Shown here: piece by piece, positions 1 through 6,888 of the stretch | How positions within the stretch are numbered: the stretch's first letter is position 1 | How the letters are laid out: every line of letters begins with the position of its first letter | Source of the DNA: DAOTTX01 sp034437515 | Lineage (GTDB): Bacteria > Chloroflexota > Anaerolineae > Aggregatilineales > Phototrophicaceae | NCBI GenBank assembly: GCA_034437515.1 | Contig: DAOTTX010000227.1 | Location: 1 to 20,647 of the forward strand | Direction: 5' to 3' | DNA: 20,647 nt | Position numbers and translations under genes: made by a program | The notes under the pieces: generated by a model | Database searches by the model: none | Seen by the model: only the letters and a program-made list of their open reading frames with translations | What the model was told of the DNA's origin: nothing

Positions 1-101
1 ACTTGACACGAATATAGCCATTTCGATTGTGCTCATAGCTTCCAGTTCTGTGCTCGAAACGGCGATTTTGACGACAAATAGGCCTTCTGACAGCCGTTTT
101 C

Positions 102-692
102 TTGAAAACTGCTGTTCTACAGCATCAGAGTGTAATGGCGATGCTCAAGACAAATGACCCACTAAGTGACATCCTGGCTACCCTGCCAGCGCCAGTGAAA
201 GACCTGGATCCGAAGACCAACCGAGAGTTGTGGAAATCCTGGTGTGAAGGACTCATTGCTCCAGTGCCGTTGCCAGATGACCTACCGCCGCTACGGATGT
301 TGTTGGTTTGGGATAATCTCTCCGGCCACAAGACCGAGAGTTTTGTTGAATGGCTGATTGAGCATGGTATCATGCCACTTTACACCCCCTTGGGGGGATC
401 CTGGTTGAACATGACCGAATCAATACAGCGTATCTTGATACGGCGTGGACTAGCGGGACAGCATCCAGCCTATCCGAGTGAAATCATTGCCTGGCTCGAA
501 GCTGTCGCCTGTGCCTGGAACCGGAATCCGACTCCCTTCGAGTGGGGTGGCAAACGGGCAGCACGGCGAGCGCGGAGCCGCCAGCGTCGCCACGCGCTAG
601 GTGGCTCTGGAGCTTACACTCGTCGCCCGATACGACGTCCCCAGCGTACCATAATCGAGAAATGGCGATCCTCATGTCAAGTGACCCACTAG
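102..692 (+). pseudogene. IS630-type transposase, N-terminally truncated copy
   Basis: This is the C-terminal part of a DDE transposase (DDE_3 / IS630 type), about 196 codons where the full protein is usually 330 or more. The second catalytic Asp is visible in LLVWDNLSGHKT and the third acidic residue in GGSWLNMTES, followed by a basic tail (GGKRAARRARSRQRRHALGG). The first catalytic Asp and the N-terminal helix-turn-helix are missing. Stops at 15-17 and 33-35 close this frame upstream, and positions 1-101 show no transposase sequence in another frame, so the copy is probably dead. The stop codon TAG overlaps by three bases the stop codon of the convergent dehydrogenase gene, so the element ends exactly at that gene. 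The ATG at 102 is only the first in-frame one; there is no reason to think it is used. Confidence 0.75.
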
Positions 693-1483
693 GCGGCCGT
701 CCAGCCCCCATCGACGTATAGCACGTGACCGGTGACGAAATCGGACGCCGGGGAAGCCAGGAAGACGACCGCCCCGAACAAGTCCCATATCTGCCCCACC
801 CGGTTCATCGGGATACGGCCGAGGACCCAATCACGCGTTTCGGCATCGTCCAAAAGGAAGGCATTCAGATCAGTGCGGATAAACGTCGGCGCCAGCGCAT
901 TGACGTTGATACCGTGGGGCGCCCACTCGATGGCCAGCGAGCGGGTGAGGAGGTTGACACCGCCCTTGCTGGCTGCGTAGGCGGGGTCCTGGGCCCGGCC
1001 CTGGAGGCCGCGCACCGAGGAGAGATTGATGATCTTTCCCACCTCTTGTTCCAGCATCACCTGGCCCACCGCCCGGCAACAGAGGAAGGTGCCCTCAAGG
1101 TTGACACGAATGATCTTCTCCCATTCCTCCACCGGGAACTCGACGGTAGGTTTGATAGAGACAATGCCGGCAGAGTTGACAAGGATGTCGACCCGGCCGA
1201 ATTTCTCCACCACCTGCGCCACCAACCGGTTCACCTGGGCCGGGTCGGTGACGTCGGCCGTGGCCACCAGCGTGCGCCGGCCGAGACCGCGGACCTCATC
1301 AGCGACGATCTCCAGGTCCTCCTCGGTCCGGCTAATGGGCACGACATGCGCGCCCGCCGCGGCGAGGGCCAGGGCAATGCCTCGGCCCAGGCCCTTGCTG
1401 CCTCCGGTGACAATCGCTACCCGGTCTTCCAACGAAAAGAGCGACGGGACGCCCTCCAGCTTCTCTCTGGGGATATGTTCCAC
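689..1483 (-). CDS. SDR-family NAD(P)-dependent oxidoreductase
   Basis: A classical short-chain dehydrogenase of 264 residues. The nucleotide-binding motif TGGSKGLG is at residues 26-33, NSAG at 103-106, the catalytic Ser in NLSSVRG near 155, and the catalytic YAASK (Tyr169, Lys173). The C terminus YVDGGWTAA is typical of gluconate-5-dehydrogenase-like and 3-oxoacyl-reductase-like members. It should interconvert a secondary alcohol and a ketone in the cytoplasm; the substrate cannot be told from sequence. The start is GTG, chosen because AGGAGG lies five bases upstream. It is the last gene of the Mo-hydroxylase operon, 50 bases after the cyclase gene, which suggests it acts on a product of that pathway. 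Its TAG stop is shared with the end of the IS630-type fragment, so the last residue or two may have been altered by the insertion. Confidence 0.93.
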   Translation of the reverse strand: MEHIPREKLEGVPSLFSLEDRVAIVTGGSKGLGRGIALALAAAGAHVVPISRTEEDLEIVADEVRGLGRRTLVATADVTDPAQVNRLVAQVVEKFGRVDILVNSAGIVSIKPTVEFPVEEWEKIIRVNLEGTFLCCRAVGQVMLEQEVGKIINLSSVRGLQGRAQDPAYAASKGGVNLLTRSLAIEWAPHGINVNALAPTFIRTDLNAFLLDDAETRDWVLGRIPMNRVGQIWDLFGAVVFLASPASDFVTGHVLYVDGGWTAA

Positions 1484-1533
1484 AGGAACCTCCTTGGATA
1501 GGATAGGGGTGGTGAACGGGCCGGGTCGCTGCG

Positions 1534-2244
1534 TTACGCCTCGTCGTCCTCAAGGACCGCCACAGCCCGGATGGGGGACCCGCTGCCGTTGCGGATCTTG
1601 AGAGGCAACCCGACGTAAATGAAAGTCTTGCCGGCCACCAGGCTCAGATCGCCCAGATTCTCGGTGTTCAACGTCTGCATTTCGCGACAGACCTGGTGAG
1701 CGGGATAGCTCTTGGTGAGGGAGCAATCGTGACTGGGCGCGTCTTGGCCGATGTTGACCGCCCCCTGGCCGTAGATGAACTCTGCCGCCTCCCGGCTAAG
1801 CCCCGAATACTTGGTCAACCAATCCGGCGTGCCCCACGTGCGGTTATAATGGCTCGAGTAGAGAAGAACCGTATCTCCCTTCTTAATCTCCAGGCCATCC
1901 TTCTCCAACGCTTCCTTGATCATCTCCACCGTGTAATAGGTCTGCGGTGGGATGTGAGAGAGATCGAGGCAAATCCCCCGGGTGTAGAACCAGTCGAGGG
2001 GGATTTCATCGATGCTCGGGGCATCCGGGTTGGGGTCAATGTGGCTGATGGAGTCGACGTGGGTGGTTCCGTGGGTGCTCATCTCGATCTTCTCTGCGGT
2101 ATAGCTGTAGTTCTCCTCGAAACGTCCAGACTTAAGGGTCTCCTCGTGAGTATCCACGACGGTGACCTTGGTCTCCGGATGACCGGGCCAGACCGGAGCA
2201 CCGGTGAAGATTTCTTGGCTGAGATCAATCAGTTTATAGCCCAT
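1534..2244 (-). CDS. Cyclase family protein (kynurenine-formamidase-like metal hydrolase)
   Basis: A 236-residue member of the cyclase family (Pfam PF04199), which includes bacterial kynurenine formamidase and isatin hydrolase. The metal-binding signature HxxxHxDxxxH is clear: His58, His62, Asp64 and His68 in HGTTHVDSISH. The N terminus MGYKLIDLSQEI and the conserved end are normal for the family, and the length is about right. Members hydrolyse amide or lactam-like bonds next to aromatic or cyclic groups using a divalent metal. Here it follows a molybdenum hydroxylase, which fits a scheme in which a ring is hydroxylated and then opened, but that is inference. The SD is weak (AGGG about 11 bases upstream). 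It lies between the sulfur-carrier-like gene (82 bases upstream) and the SDR gene. Confidence 0.9.
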   Translation of the reverse strand: MGYKLIDLSQEIFTGAPVWPGHPETKVTVVDTHEETLKSGRFEENYSYTAEKIEMSTHGTTHVDSISHIDPNPDAPSIDEIPLDWFYTRGICLDLSHIPPQTYYTVEMIKEALEKDGLEIKKGDTVLLYSSHYNRTWGTPDWLTKYSGLSREAAEFIYGQGAVNIGQDAPSHDCSLTKSYPAHQVCREMQTLNTENLGDLSLVAGKTFIYVGLPLKIRNGSGSPIRAVAVLEDDEA

Positions 2245-2326
2245 TTCTTCATTTCCCTCATTTTTATTATGATTTCAGATGGTTATCTTTTCAGCTCTGG
2301 CAAGGTAACTCAACCGGCGTCCCCGC

Positions 2327-2533
2327 TTATCCCCCTTCAATAAGATGAATCAGGCGGATCACCGCTCCTTCCGGGACTTCGTACGTCTTGTGATCCTTGA
2401 GATGCACGACCTCGCCATTCACGACCACAAGATAGAGAATTCCGTACTGGGTCCCCAGGTCGGCCAGCTTCATTCCCTCTTTCCACGTTCGCGATTTACC
2501 ATTTACCCAGACAACGCCTTTCTCATTCACCAT
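2327..2533 (-). CDS. ThiS/MoaD-like ubiquitin-fold sulfur-carrier protein
   Basis: A 68-residue protein with the hallmarks of the ThiS/MoaD beta-grasp family: an N-terminal strand (VVWVNGKSRTW), a helix (KLADLGTQYG), the strand LYLVVVNGEVV, the YEVPEGAVIRLIHLIEGG end and a free C-terminal Gly-Gly. In ThiS and MoaD that Gly is adenylated by an E1-like enzyme and then carries a thiocarboxylate. No E1-like (ThiF/MoeB), thiamine or MPT-synthase gene is nearby, so the partner must be elsewhere. It sits inside a Mo-hydroxylase operon between the VOC and cyclase genes, so a role in sulfur or cofactor supply for the hydroxylase is possible but unproven. An earlier ATG at 2548 lacks an SD; the ATG at 2533 has GGGAGA seven bases upstream and is preferred. 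Confidence 0.85.
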   Translation of the reverse strand: MVNEKGVVWVNGKSRTWKEGMKLADLGTQYGILYLVVVNGEVVHLKDHKTYEVPEGAVIRLIHLIEGG

Positions 2534-2574
2534 AGCAGGCTCTCCCATAAGGTATGAACAATCGAAAAGCTTCG

Positions 2575-2641
2575 TAAGTCACACTTGTTGCGTGACACGC
2601 GCAAAAACTGCGGGCCGTTGTCACGCTGAAATCGTGACCTA
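2575..2641. repeat. Inverted pair of hairpins (BIME/REP-like)
   Basis: Two similar 22-bp units lie head to head. Read outward to inward they follow TARGTCACRMTT...GCGTGAC: plus strand 2575-2596 and minus strand 2641-2620. Each is itself a short hairpin with GTCAC/GTGAC arms. They are separated by 23 bp rich in GC. The block fills most of the gap between the VOC gene (stop at 2659) and the sulfur-carrier gene (start 2533), where REP/BIME-type elements are often found. It may slow 3' exonucleases or tune distal gene expression. No second copy was found in this window. Confidence 0.55.
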
Positions 2642-2658
2642 CTAATGCATGAACCACC

Positions 2659-3099
2659 CTAAACGGGTTGGATGAGCTCAAGAGAGACGCCGTCGGGGTC
2701 GAAGAAGTAGGTCCATTTCCAACCTTCCATTGGCCCCGCGGGGATCGTCGTTGGGGGAGCGGTGAAACGCACGCCCTGGTCAAGCAGCGATTGGTAAACA
2801 GCGTCGATGTCCTCCACCTGGAACGCGATGTGGGTGGCTCCCACGTCGTTATTCTTCCGGTCGAAGGGCCGACCCTTGGCCGTGACATATTCTATCAGTT
2901 CGATCTGCGTGTTTCCGGCGTTCAGGATAGCCAGCTTCACTTTTGCGCCAGACACGCCTAGATTGTCGGACCGGTCATCCGAGCTGCGCTCGCTCTCTTC
3001 CGTCAGCACCAGCTCCAAGCCCAACAGGTCGCGGTAGAAGGCGACGGACCGGTCTAGGTCACTGACGGTGATACACGTGTGATGAACCCCAAGAATCAT
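2659..3099 (-). CDS. VOC-superfamily protein (glyoxalase / methylmalonyl-CoA epimerase-like)
   Basis: A 146-residue vicinal-oxygen-chelate protein with two beta-alpha-beta-beta-beta repeats. The expected metal ligands are in place: His7 (GVHHTCITV), Glu67 (QIELIEY), His90 (ATHIAFQV) and Glu141 (VSLELIQP). Typical family phrases DLDRSVAFYRDLLGLEL and FFDPDGVSLELIQP are present. Members include epimerases, glyoxalase I and extradiol dioxygenases; this size and pattern are closest to the epimerase/glyoxalase group, but the substrate is unknown. The start is the ATG at 3099, seven bases after AGGAGG. An in-frame ATG at 3174 would begin inside a perfect hairpin and add 25 residues absent from the fold, so it is rejected. 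The gene follows the Mo-subunit genes. Confidence 0.9.
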   Translation of the reverse strand: MILGVHHTCITVSDLDRSVAFYRDLLGLELVLTEESERSSDDRSDNLGVSGAKVKLAILNAGNTQIELIEYVTAKGRPFDRKNNDVGATHIAFQVEDIDAVYQSLLDQGVRFTAPPTTIPAGPMEGWKWTYFFDPDGVSLELIQPV

Positions 3100-3132
3100 A
3101 GCTTCCTCCTGCACAAAGATCGCCAGCTCGGC

Positions 3133-3173
3133 TGATGAAGGACAGGACAGCCAAACCGTCCTGTCCTTCATCA
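3133..3173. repeat. Perfect 16-bp inverted repeat in the operon
   Basis: Arms at 3133-3148 and 3158-3173 are exact reverse complements (TGATGAAGGACAGGAC and its partner) around a 9-base loop. The element lies just after the small Mo-subunit gene (stop at 3183) and before the VOC gene. No T-run follows on either strand, so it does not look like an ordinary intrinsic terminator. It could be an mRNA-stabilising or processing hairpin that sets a step between hydroxylase and downstream genes, or a dispersed palindromic repeat. Confidence 0.7.
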
Positions 3174-3182
3174 ATACACAAT

Positions 3183-4226
3183 CTATCCTTCAGCCTCTTC
3201 CAGTGCTCGGAGGACGACCTCAGGCGATGCGGGATACTCGTCGATCCAGACACCGATGGCGTCGTGGATGGCCGCCATGATCGCAGGCGGCGGGGTATTG
3301 GCCGACCCTTCTGAGAACCCCTTGGCGCCCTTGACGCCGTTGGGGTGAGGAACCTCGACGATGCCGTACTGGAGTTCTGCGGGATAGTCAGCGAAGGTGG
3401 GCATAGCATAGTCGCTGAAATTATCGGGGGCGAATTCGGCGGAGGGGTAGTAGGGATAGGTGTTCTCGGTGAGCGCGGTACCCATACCGATGTGCAGGCC
3501 ACCGTTGATCTGTTGGCGGACGAACAAGGGGTTGACCGCTTTACCCACTTCCCAGACATGGATGACTTTGGTCACCTCTACGACACCGGTCTCGGTGTCG
3601 ACCTCGACCTCCGCCACGCAGGAGCCAAAGGAGATGGCGCCAACCGCCGGCATCGCGCCGGTCTCGGAGTCATGGGGGTGGAAGAAGTCAGGCTGCCAGG
3701 CCCCGGTGCCGACGAGGAAAGCGGCCTCGGCGCCACCGCCGAAGTTGGCCGCGCCACCGACCTCAGCCATACTCATGGCGTGTTCGGGATAGCCTTCGAC
3801 GTAGACCTTATTGTCAGCGACGACGATCTGATCGGGGTCGAGCTCCTGCATAGGAGCAACCTCTTGTAGATTCTGCTTCAGCATAGGGGCGACGTATTCG
3901 CGGATCTTCTGCTTCAGATCCTCGGCCGCGTTGACGACGGCGTGGGGGTCGATGAGGGTGACGCGGCTGGCGAAGCTCCCTAGCGAGAGGGGCGCGAAGT
4001 CATCGGCGAAGTTGCTGGCATAGATGTTCTCAATGGGTACATCGAGCGCGTCGGCTGCAAACTGGCGCAAGATCGTCGTCGATCCCTGGCCCAGGTCTAC
4101 AGCGCCAATCAAGAGCACGAACGTCCCGTCGGGTTTCAGTTCAATGGCCGCCTGGCTGGGATCGCCGGCGCCCTTGTTTCCTGTAGGGTGTAAAACGCAA
4201 GAAATGCCTACACCTCTCTTCTTCAT
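3183..4226 (-). CDS. Molybdenum hydroxylase, C-terminal half of Mo subunit (NdhM-like)
   Basis: A 347-residue protein equal to the C-terminal half of the xanthine-dehydrogenase-family Mo-binding subunit. Visible motifs: GAVDLGQGSTT (41-51; the Gln that contacts the Mo ligand), SFASRVT (84-90), VGKAVNP (227-233), QINGGLHIGMGTALTE (239-254) and GVKGAKGFSEGSANTPPP (297-314), whose Glu306 aligns with the catalytic Glu of the family. It starts eight bases after GGAGGAGG, six bases beyond the upstream stop, and lies in a different reading frame from the N-terminal half. Together the halves make 781 residues, the normal length of the undivided subunit. The same division occurs in E. barkeri nicotinate dehydrogenase (NdhL plus NdhM). 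It should bind the molybdopterin cytosine dinucleotide jointly with its partner and hydroxylate an unknown substrate. Confidence 0.9.
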   Translation of the reverse strand: MKKRGVGISCVLHPTGNKGAGDPSQAAIELKPDGTFVLLIGAVDLGQGSTTILRQFAADALDVPIENIYASNFADDFAPLSLGSFASRVTLIDPHAVVNAAEDLKQKIREYVAPMLKQNLQEVAPMQELDPDQIVVADNKVYVEGYPEHAMSMAEVGGAANFGGGAEAAFLVGTGAWQPDFFHPHDSETGAMPAVGAISFGSCVAEVEVDTETGVVEVTKVIHVWEVGKAVNPLFVRQQINGGLHIGMGTALTENTYPYYPSAEFAPDNFSDYAMPTFADYPAELQYGIVEVPHPNGVKGAKGFSEGSANTPPPAIMAAIHDAIGVWIDEYPASPEVVLRALEEAEG

Positions 4227-4231
4227 AACTG

Positions 4232-5536
4232 TTACCTCCTCCGTGAACTCATGGCCATGAGATGGTCGGGCAACTCGATCCCTGCCAATCTAGCAGTCTC
4301 TTTCATAGCCTCCAACGCTCCAGCGCCCTGAACCGTATAGCGGGAGACACCCTGATCTCCATCACGCCAGGCGTTGATGAAACGCAGCTCCCAGGGATCC
4401 ATATCCAGTTCCTTAGCAATCTTGTGCATCTGCATCTCCATCCCGAACTGACCGTTCATGATGGCGAAGCCACGCATCGAGCTGGAGCCAGCCTTATTGG
4501 TCATGACCGTCTGCGCTTCCATGCGGATATTGGGAATGTGGTAGGGGCCGGAGGCAAACATGCCGCACTTCTCCGTCCCGTAAGGGGAGAAGCCACCATA
4601 GGCACCGGAATCGTGCCATTCCTTGATCAGATTGGCTACCAGAGTTCCGTCCTTCTTGACGCCGGTCTTATACTCAAAGATGAAGACGCCACGCTTGGTC
4701 GAATATTGCAGATCCTCGCGGCGGGTGATGCGGTACTTGACCGGTTTCTTGAACTTGAGGGCAGCTAACCCAGCGATATGGTCTGCGTGAATATGGTTCT
4801 TCCCGCCGAAAGCACCACCAACCGTGCCGCCGATGTAGCGAATCCTGCTCATCGGCAGGCCGAAGATCGCACATAGCTGACCGAGTTGGAAGTAGAGGCA
4901 CTGGCTAACTGTGTGAATCGCCAACCGCTCAGCCTCGTCGATGTACGCAACGGAGACGTGAGGCTCCATCGGCGCGTGGTCCTGCTCGCCAGTCTGGTAT
5001 CGACCTTCGACGACGACGTCGGCCTCTTTAAAGCCCTCTTCGACGTCGCCGATGTAGATGACGCGCGTCGTCATTCCGGGCTCGTACTCCCAGAGATTGC
5101 TCTCGGAACCAGGACGGACAAGGGACGCACCCGGCTTCATCGCCTCGAACATGTCGAAGACAGGTTCCTGCTCCTCGATGTCGAGTATAGCTTTCTGAAC
5201 ACCTTCTGCAGCCGCGTCTTCGCTGACGCCGACAACAGCGGCGAGGTCTTCACCCTTGTAGCGAATGTGCTCGGTGGCAAAAACGGGCTGATCGCCGCAG
5301 GCGCCGTAGATATTCACGCCGGGGATGTCTTCTGCGGTCAGGACTCCCACAACGCCAGGCACCTTCTCGGCAGGGGAGAGGTCCAGGTGACGGATAATCC
5401 CTTTATGGACCGGGCTGCGCAAGACCTTGACGTACAACATGCCAGGAAGCACGATGTCGTCGACGAACTTGGTCCTGCCCGTTACCTGCCCGACTCCATC
5501 GTAACGGGGCATTGACATTCCAACATATTCTGTCAT
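4232..5536 (-). CDS. Molybdenum hydroxylase, N-terminal half of Mo subunit (NdhL-like)
   Basis: A 434-residue protein with the a/b hammerhead domain (about 15-125) and the first Mo-binding domain of the xanthine dehydrogenase family. Motifs include HAPMEPHVSVAY (187-198), GGAFGGK (240-246), DSGAYGG (309-315) and SSMRGFAIMNGQ (352-363). The residue after FGGK is Asn247, where xanthine-oxidising enzymes have the Glu that holds the purine (bovine Glu802), so xanthine is an unlikely substrate. Arg355 matches the position of bovine Arg880. The protein ends with SSRRR, and the codons for its last arginines also form the SD for the next gene. The spacing to the 2Fe-2S gene is five bases. Length and gene order match NdhL of nicotinate dehydrogenase (425 residues). 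Confidence 0.92.
   Translation of the reverse strand: MTEYVGMSMPRYDGVGQVTGRTKFVDDIVLPGMLYVKVLRSPVHKGIIRHLDLSPAEKVPGVVGVLTAEDIPGVNIYGACGDQPVFATEHIRYKGEDLAAVVGVSEDAAAEGVQKAILDIEEQEPVFDMFEAMKPGASLVRPGSESNLWEYEPGMTTRVIYIGDVEEGFKEADVVVEGRYQTGEQDHAPMEPHVSVAYIDEAERLAIHTVSQCLYFQLGQLCAIFGLPMSRIRYIGGTVGGAFGGKNHIHADHIAGLAALKFKKPVKYRITRREDLQYSTKRGVFIFEYKTGVKKDGTLVANLIKEWHDSGAYGGFSPYGTEKCGMFASGPYHIPNIRMEAQTVMTNKAGSSSMRGFAIMNGQFGMEMQMHKIAKELDMDPWELRFINAWRDGDQGVSRYTVQGAGALEAMKETARLAGIELPDHLMAMSSRRR
4235..4242 (-). promoter_or_regulatory. Shine-Dalgarno inside the 3' end of the upstream Mo-subunit gene
   Basis: GGAGGAGG, read on the minus strand, overlaps the last arginine codons of the N-terminal Mo-subunit gene and ends eight bases before the ATG of the C-terminal half. 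This is a strong, well-spaced site. It argues that the division of the Mo subunit is a real two-gene arrangement with translational coupling and not a sequencing frameshift. Confidence 0.8.
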
Positions 5537-5541
5537 TGTTC

Positions 5542-6018
5542 CTACTCCTTATACTTGCCGCTAGCAACCGCTTGGATCGCTTCGATAACTTCCTCATAGG
5601 ACCCACAGCGGCATAGATTGCCGGACATAAAATCGACGATCTCCTCGCGTGTGGGATTCGGATTCTTTTCCAGCAGTGCCTTGGCAGACATCAACATCCC
5701 GGGGGTGCAGAACCCGCACTGGAAAGCGCCTGTTTCGTGGAAAGCCTTCTGCAAGGGATGAAGGTCAGCGCCGGGAGGGGTCAGCCCTTCGACCGTCATA
5801 ACATCTCGCCCTTCAACAGTGAGCGCGATAGTGAGACAGCTACGGGCGGGCTCTCCATCCAGCAGTACGGTGCATGCGCCACAGTCGCCGTCGTCGCACC
5901 CACGCTTCGGCCCGGTAACACCGAGCTTCTCACGAAGGACGTCAAGCAACGTCTCTGTAGGGGTAACCAAGACATCCACTGGGGATCCATTCAAAGTGAA
6001 CGATAGTATCTGCTTCAT
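5542..6018 (-). CDS. Molybdenum hydroxylase, 2Fe-2S subunit (NdhS-like)
   Basis: A 158-residue two-domain iron-sulfur protein. The N-terminal plant-ferredoxin-like domain has Cys41, Cys46, Cys49 and Cys61 (CDDGDCGAC and later Cys). The C-terminal helical domain has CGFC (101-104) and CRC (136-138) for the second cluster next to the Mo cofactor. Length and spacing are standard for small subunits of the xanthine dehydrogenase family (CoxS, NdhS, QorS). It passes electrons from the Mo centre to the FAD subunit. The gene lies 18 bases after the FAD gene and five bases before the large Mo gene, so the complex is co-translated. Confidence 0.96.
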   Translation of the reverse strand: MKQILSFTLNGSPVDVLVTPTETLLDVLREKLGVTGPKRGCDDGDCGACTVLLDGEPARSCLTIALTVEGRDVMTVEGLTPPGADLHPLQKAFHETGAFQCGFCTPGMLMSAKALLEKNPNPTREEIVDFMSGNLCRCGSYEEVIEAIQAVASGKYKE

Positions 6019-6036
6019 GTTCGTTTGTCTCCTCGC

Positions 6037-6888
6037 CTAGCTCTCAAGGCCAGCAGCCTGGGCTAACGCACGAGCGATCAGCGCCTTCCCGGCCTTCTTT
6101 CGATACCACGCCGTGGCGCGCTGGTCGTCGATGGGCGACGTCGCAGCTACGGCTTTCTCAGCACACTCCGCGATGACATCCTCGTTGAGGGCCTTGCCCT
6201 TAAGGGAGTCCTCTGCCTCTATGCAGCGCAGCGCCGTCGGGGCCATGGACCCCACGACGATGCGGGCATCCACGCATTCCGAATCTTCCATCTGCAATCG
6301 TACAGCAACAGAGGCAACGGCACACGTCTGGGCCTTACGCTTGCCCAGCTTGAGAAATACGGTCTCCCCTTCCTTAAGGGGGACGTGAATCTCGGTGATC
6401 AACTCCCCTGTCTTGAGCACGGTCTCACCGGGGCCAGTGAAGAAGTCTTTGATAGGCACGGTGCGCTTGCCGTCGGTGCCAACCAGTTTAAGCTCGGCAT
6501 CCATCACCATCAGTGGTGGAACTAGGTCTGCCGCCGGAGAGGCGTTACCTAAGTTGCCACCGATGGTAGCGGTGGTGCGAATGGGAACCGTACCTAGCTG
6601 AGAAGCCGCTTCAGCAAGAATGCCGAATTTTTCAACTACCAGTTCGTTTTCGACCAGCTTGGCGACAGGAGTGCCGGCACCAATCACCAGCTGCCCCTTC
6701 TTTCCTTTTACAAAGTCCAAATCCAGCTTACCGATGTAGAGCAAAACCTCGGGCCAGAGTTCGTGGTAGTTGATAGCACGCACCAGATCGGTGCCTCCGG
6801 CCAGGATGGTGGCTCTCTCACCGCACTCGGCAAGCAGGCTCACTGCTTCACCGACTTCGGTTGGAGAAAAATACCTGACGTCATTCAT
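6037..6888 (-). CDS. Molybdenum hydroxylase, FAD subunit (NdhF-like)
   Basis: A 283-residue FAD-binding subunit (FAD_binding_5 plus CO_deh_flav_C). It has the FAD-contact motifs LAGGTDLV (29-36) and TIGGNLGNASPAADLVPPL (108-126), and the C-terminal domain from about residue 175. The chosen ATG has GGAGGG eight bases upstream and gives the usual N terminus MNDVRYFSP. A GTG at 6969 would add 27 residues, but the SD-like GGAGG abuts it with no spacing, and the extra residues do not resemble the family. This is the first gene of the operon and is preceded by a leader of about 285 bases from the predicted promoter. It hands electrons from the iron-sulfur clusters to an acceptor such as NAD(P)+ or ferredoxin, which one is not clear. 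Confidence 0.93.
   Translation of the reverse strand: MNDVRYFSPTEVGEAVSLLAECGERATILAGGTDLVRAINYHELWPEVLLYIGKLDLDFVKGKKGQLVIGAGTPVAKLVENELVVEKFGILAEAASQLGTVPIRTTATIGGNLGNASPAADLVPPLMVMDAELKLVGTDGKRTVPIKDFFTGPGETVLKTGELITEIHVPLKEGETVFLKLGKRKAQTCAVASVAVRLQMEDSECVDARIVVGSMAPTALRCIEAEDSLKGKALNEDVIAECAEKAVAATSPIDDQRATAWYRKKAGKALIARALAQAAGLES

Noticed and set aside
725..1501. Plus-strand ORF of 258 codons
   Set aside because: Antisense to the SDR gene, which has complete catalytic motifs; the antisense product resembles nothing.
3172..3174. ATG at 3174 as start of the VOC gene
   Set aside because: It lies within a perfect hairpin and adds residues outside the fold; the ATG at 3099 has AGGAGG at good spacing.
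4232..4245. Frameshift or sequencing error splitting the Mo subunit
   Set aside because: The well-spaced SD, clean start codon and matching known NdhL/NdhM division favour a real two-gene arrangement, though read data would settle it.
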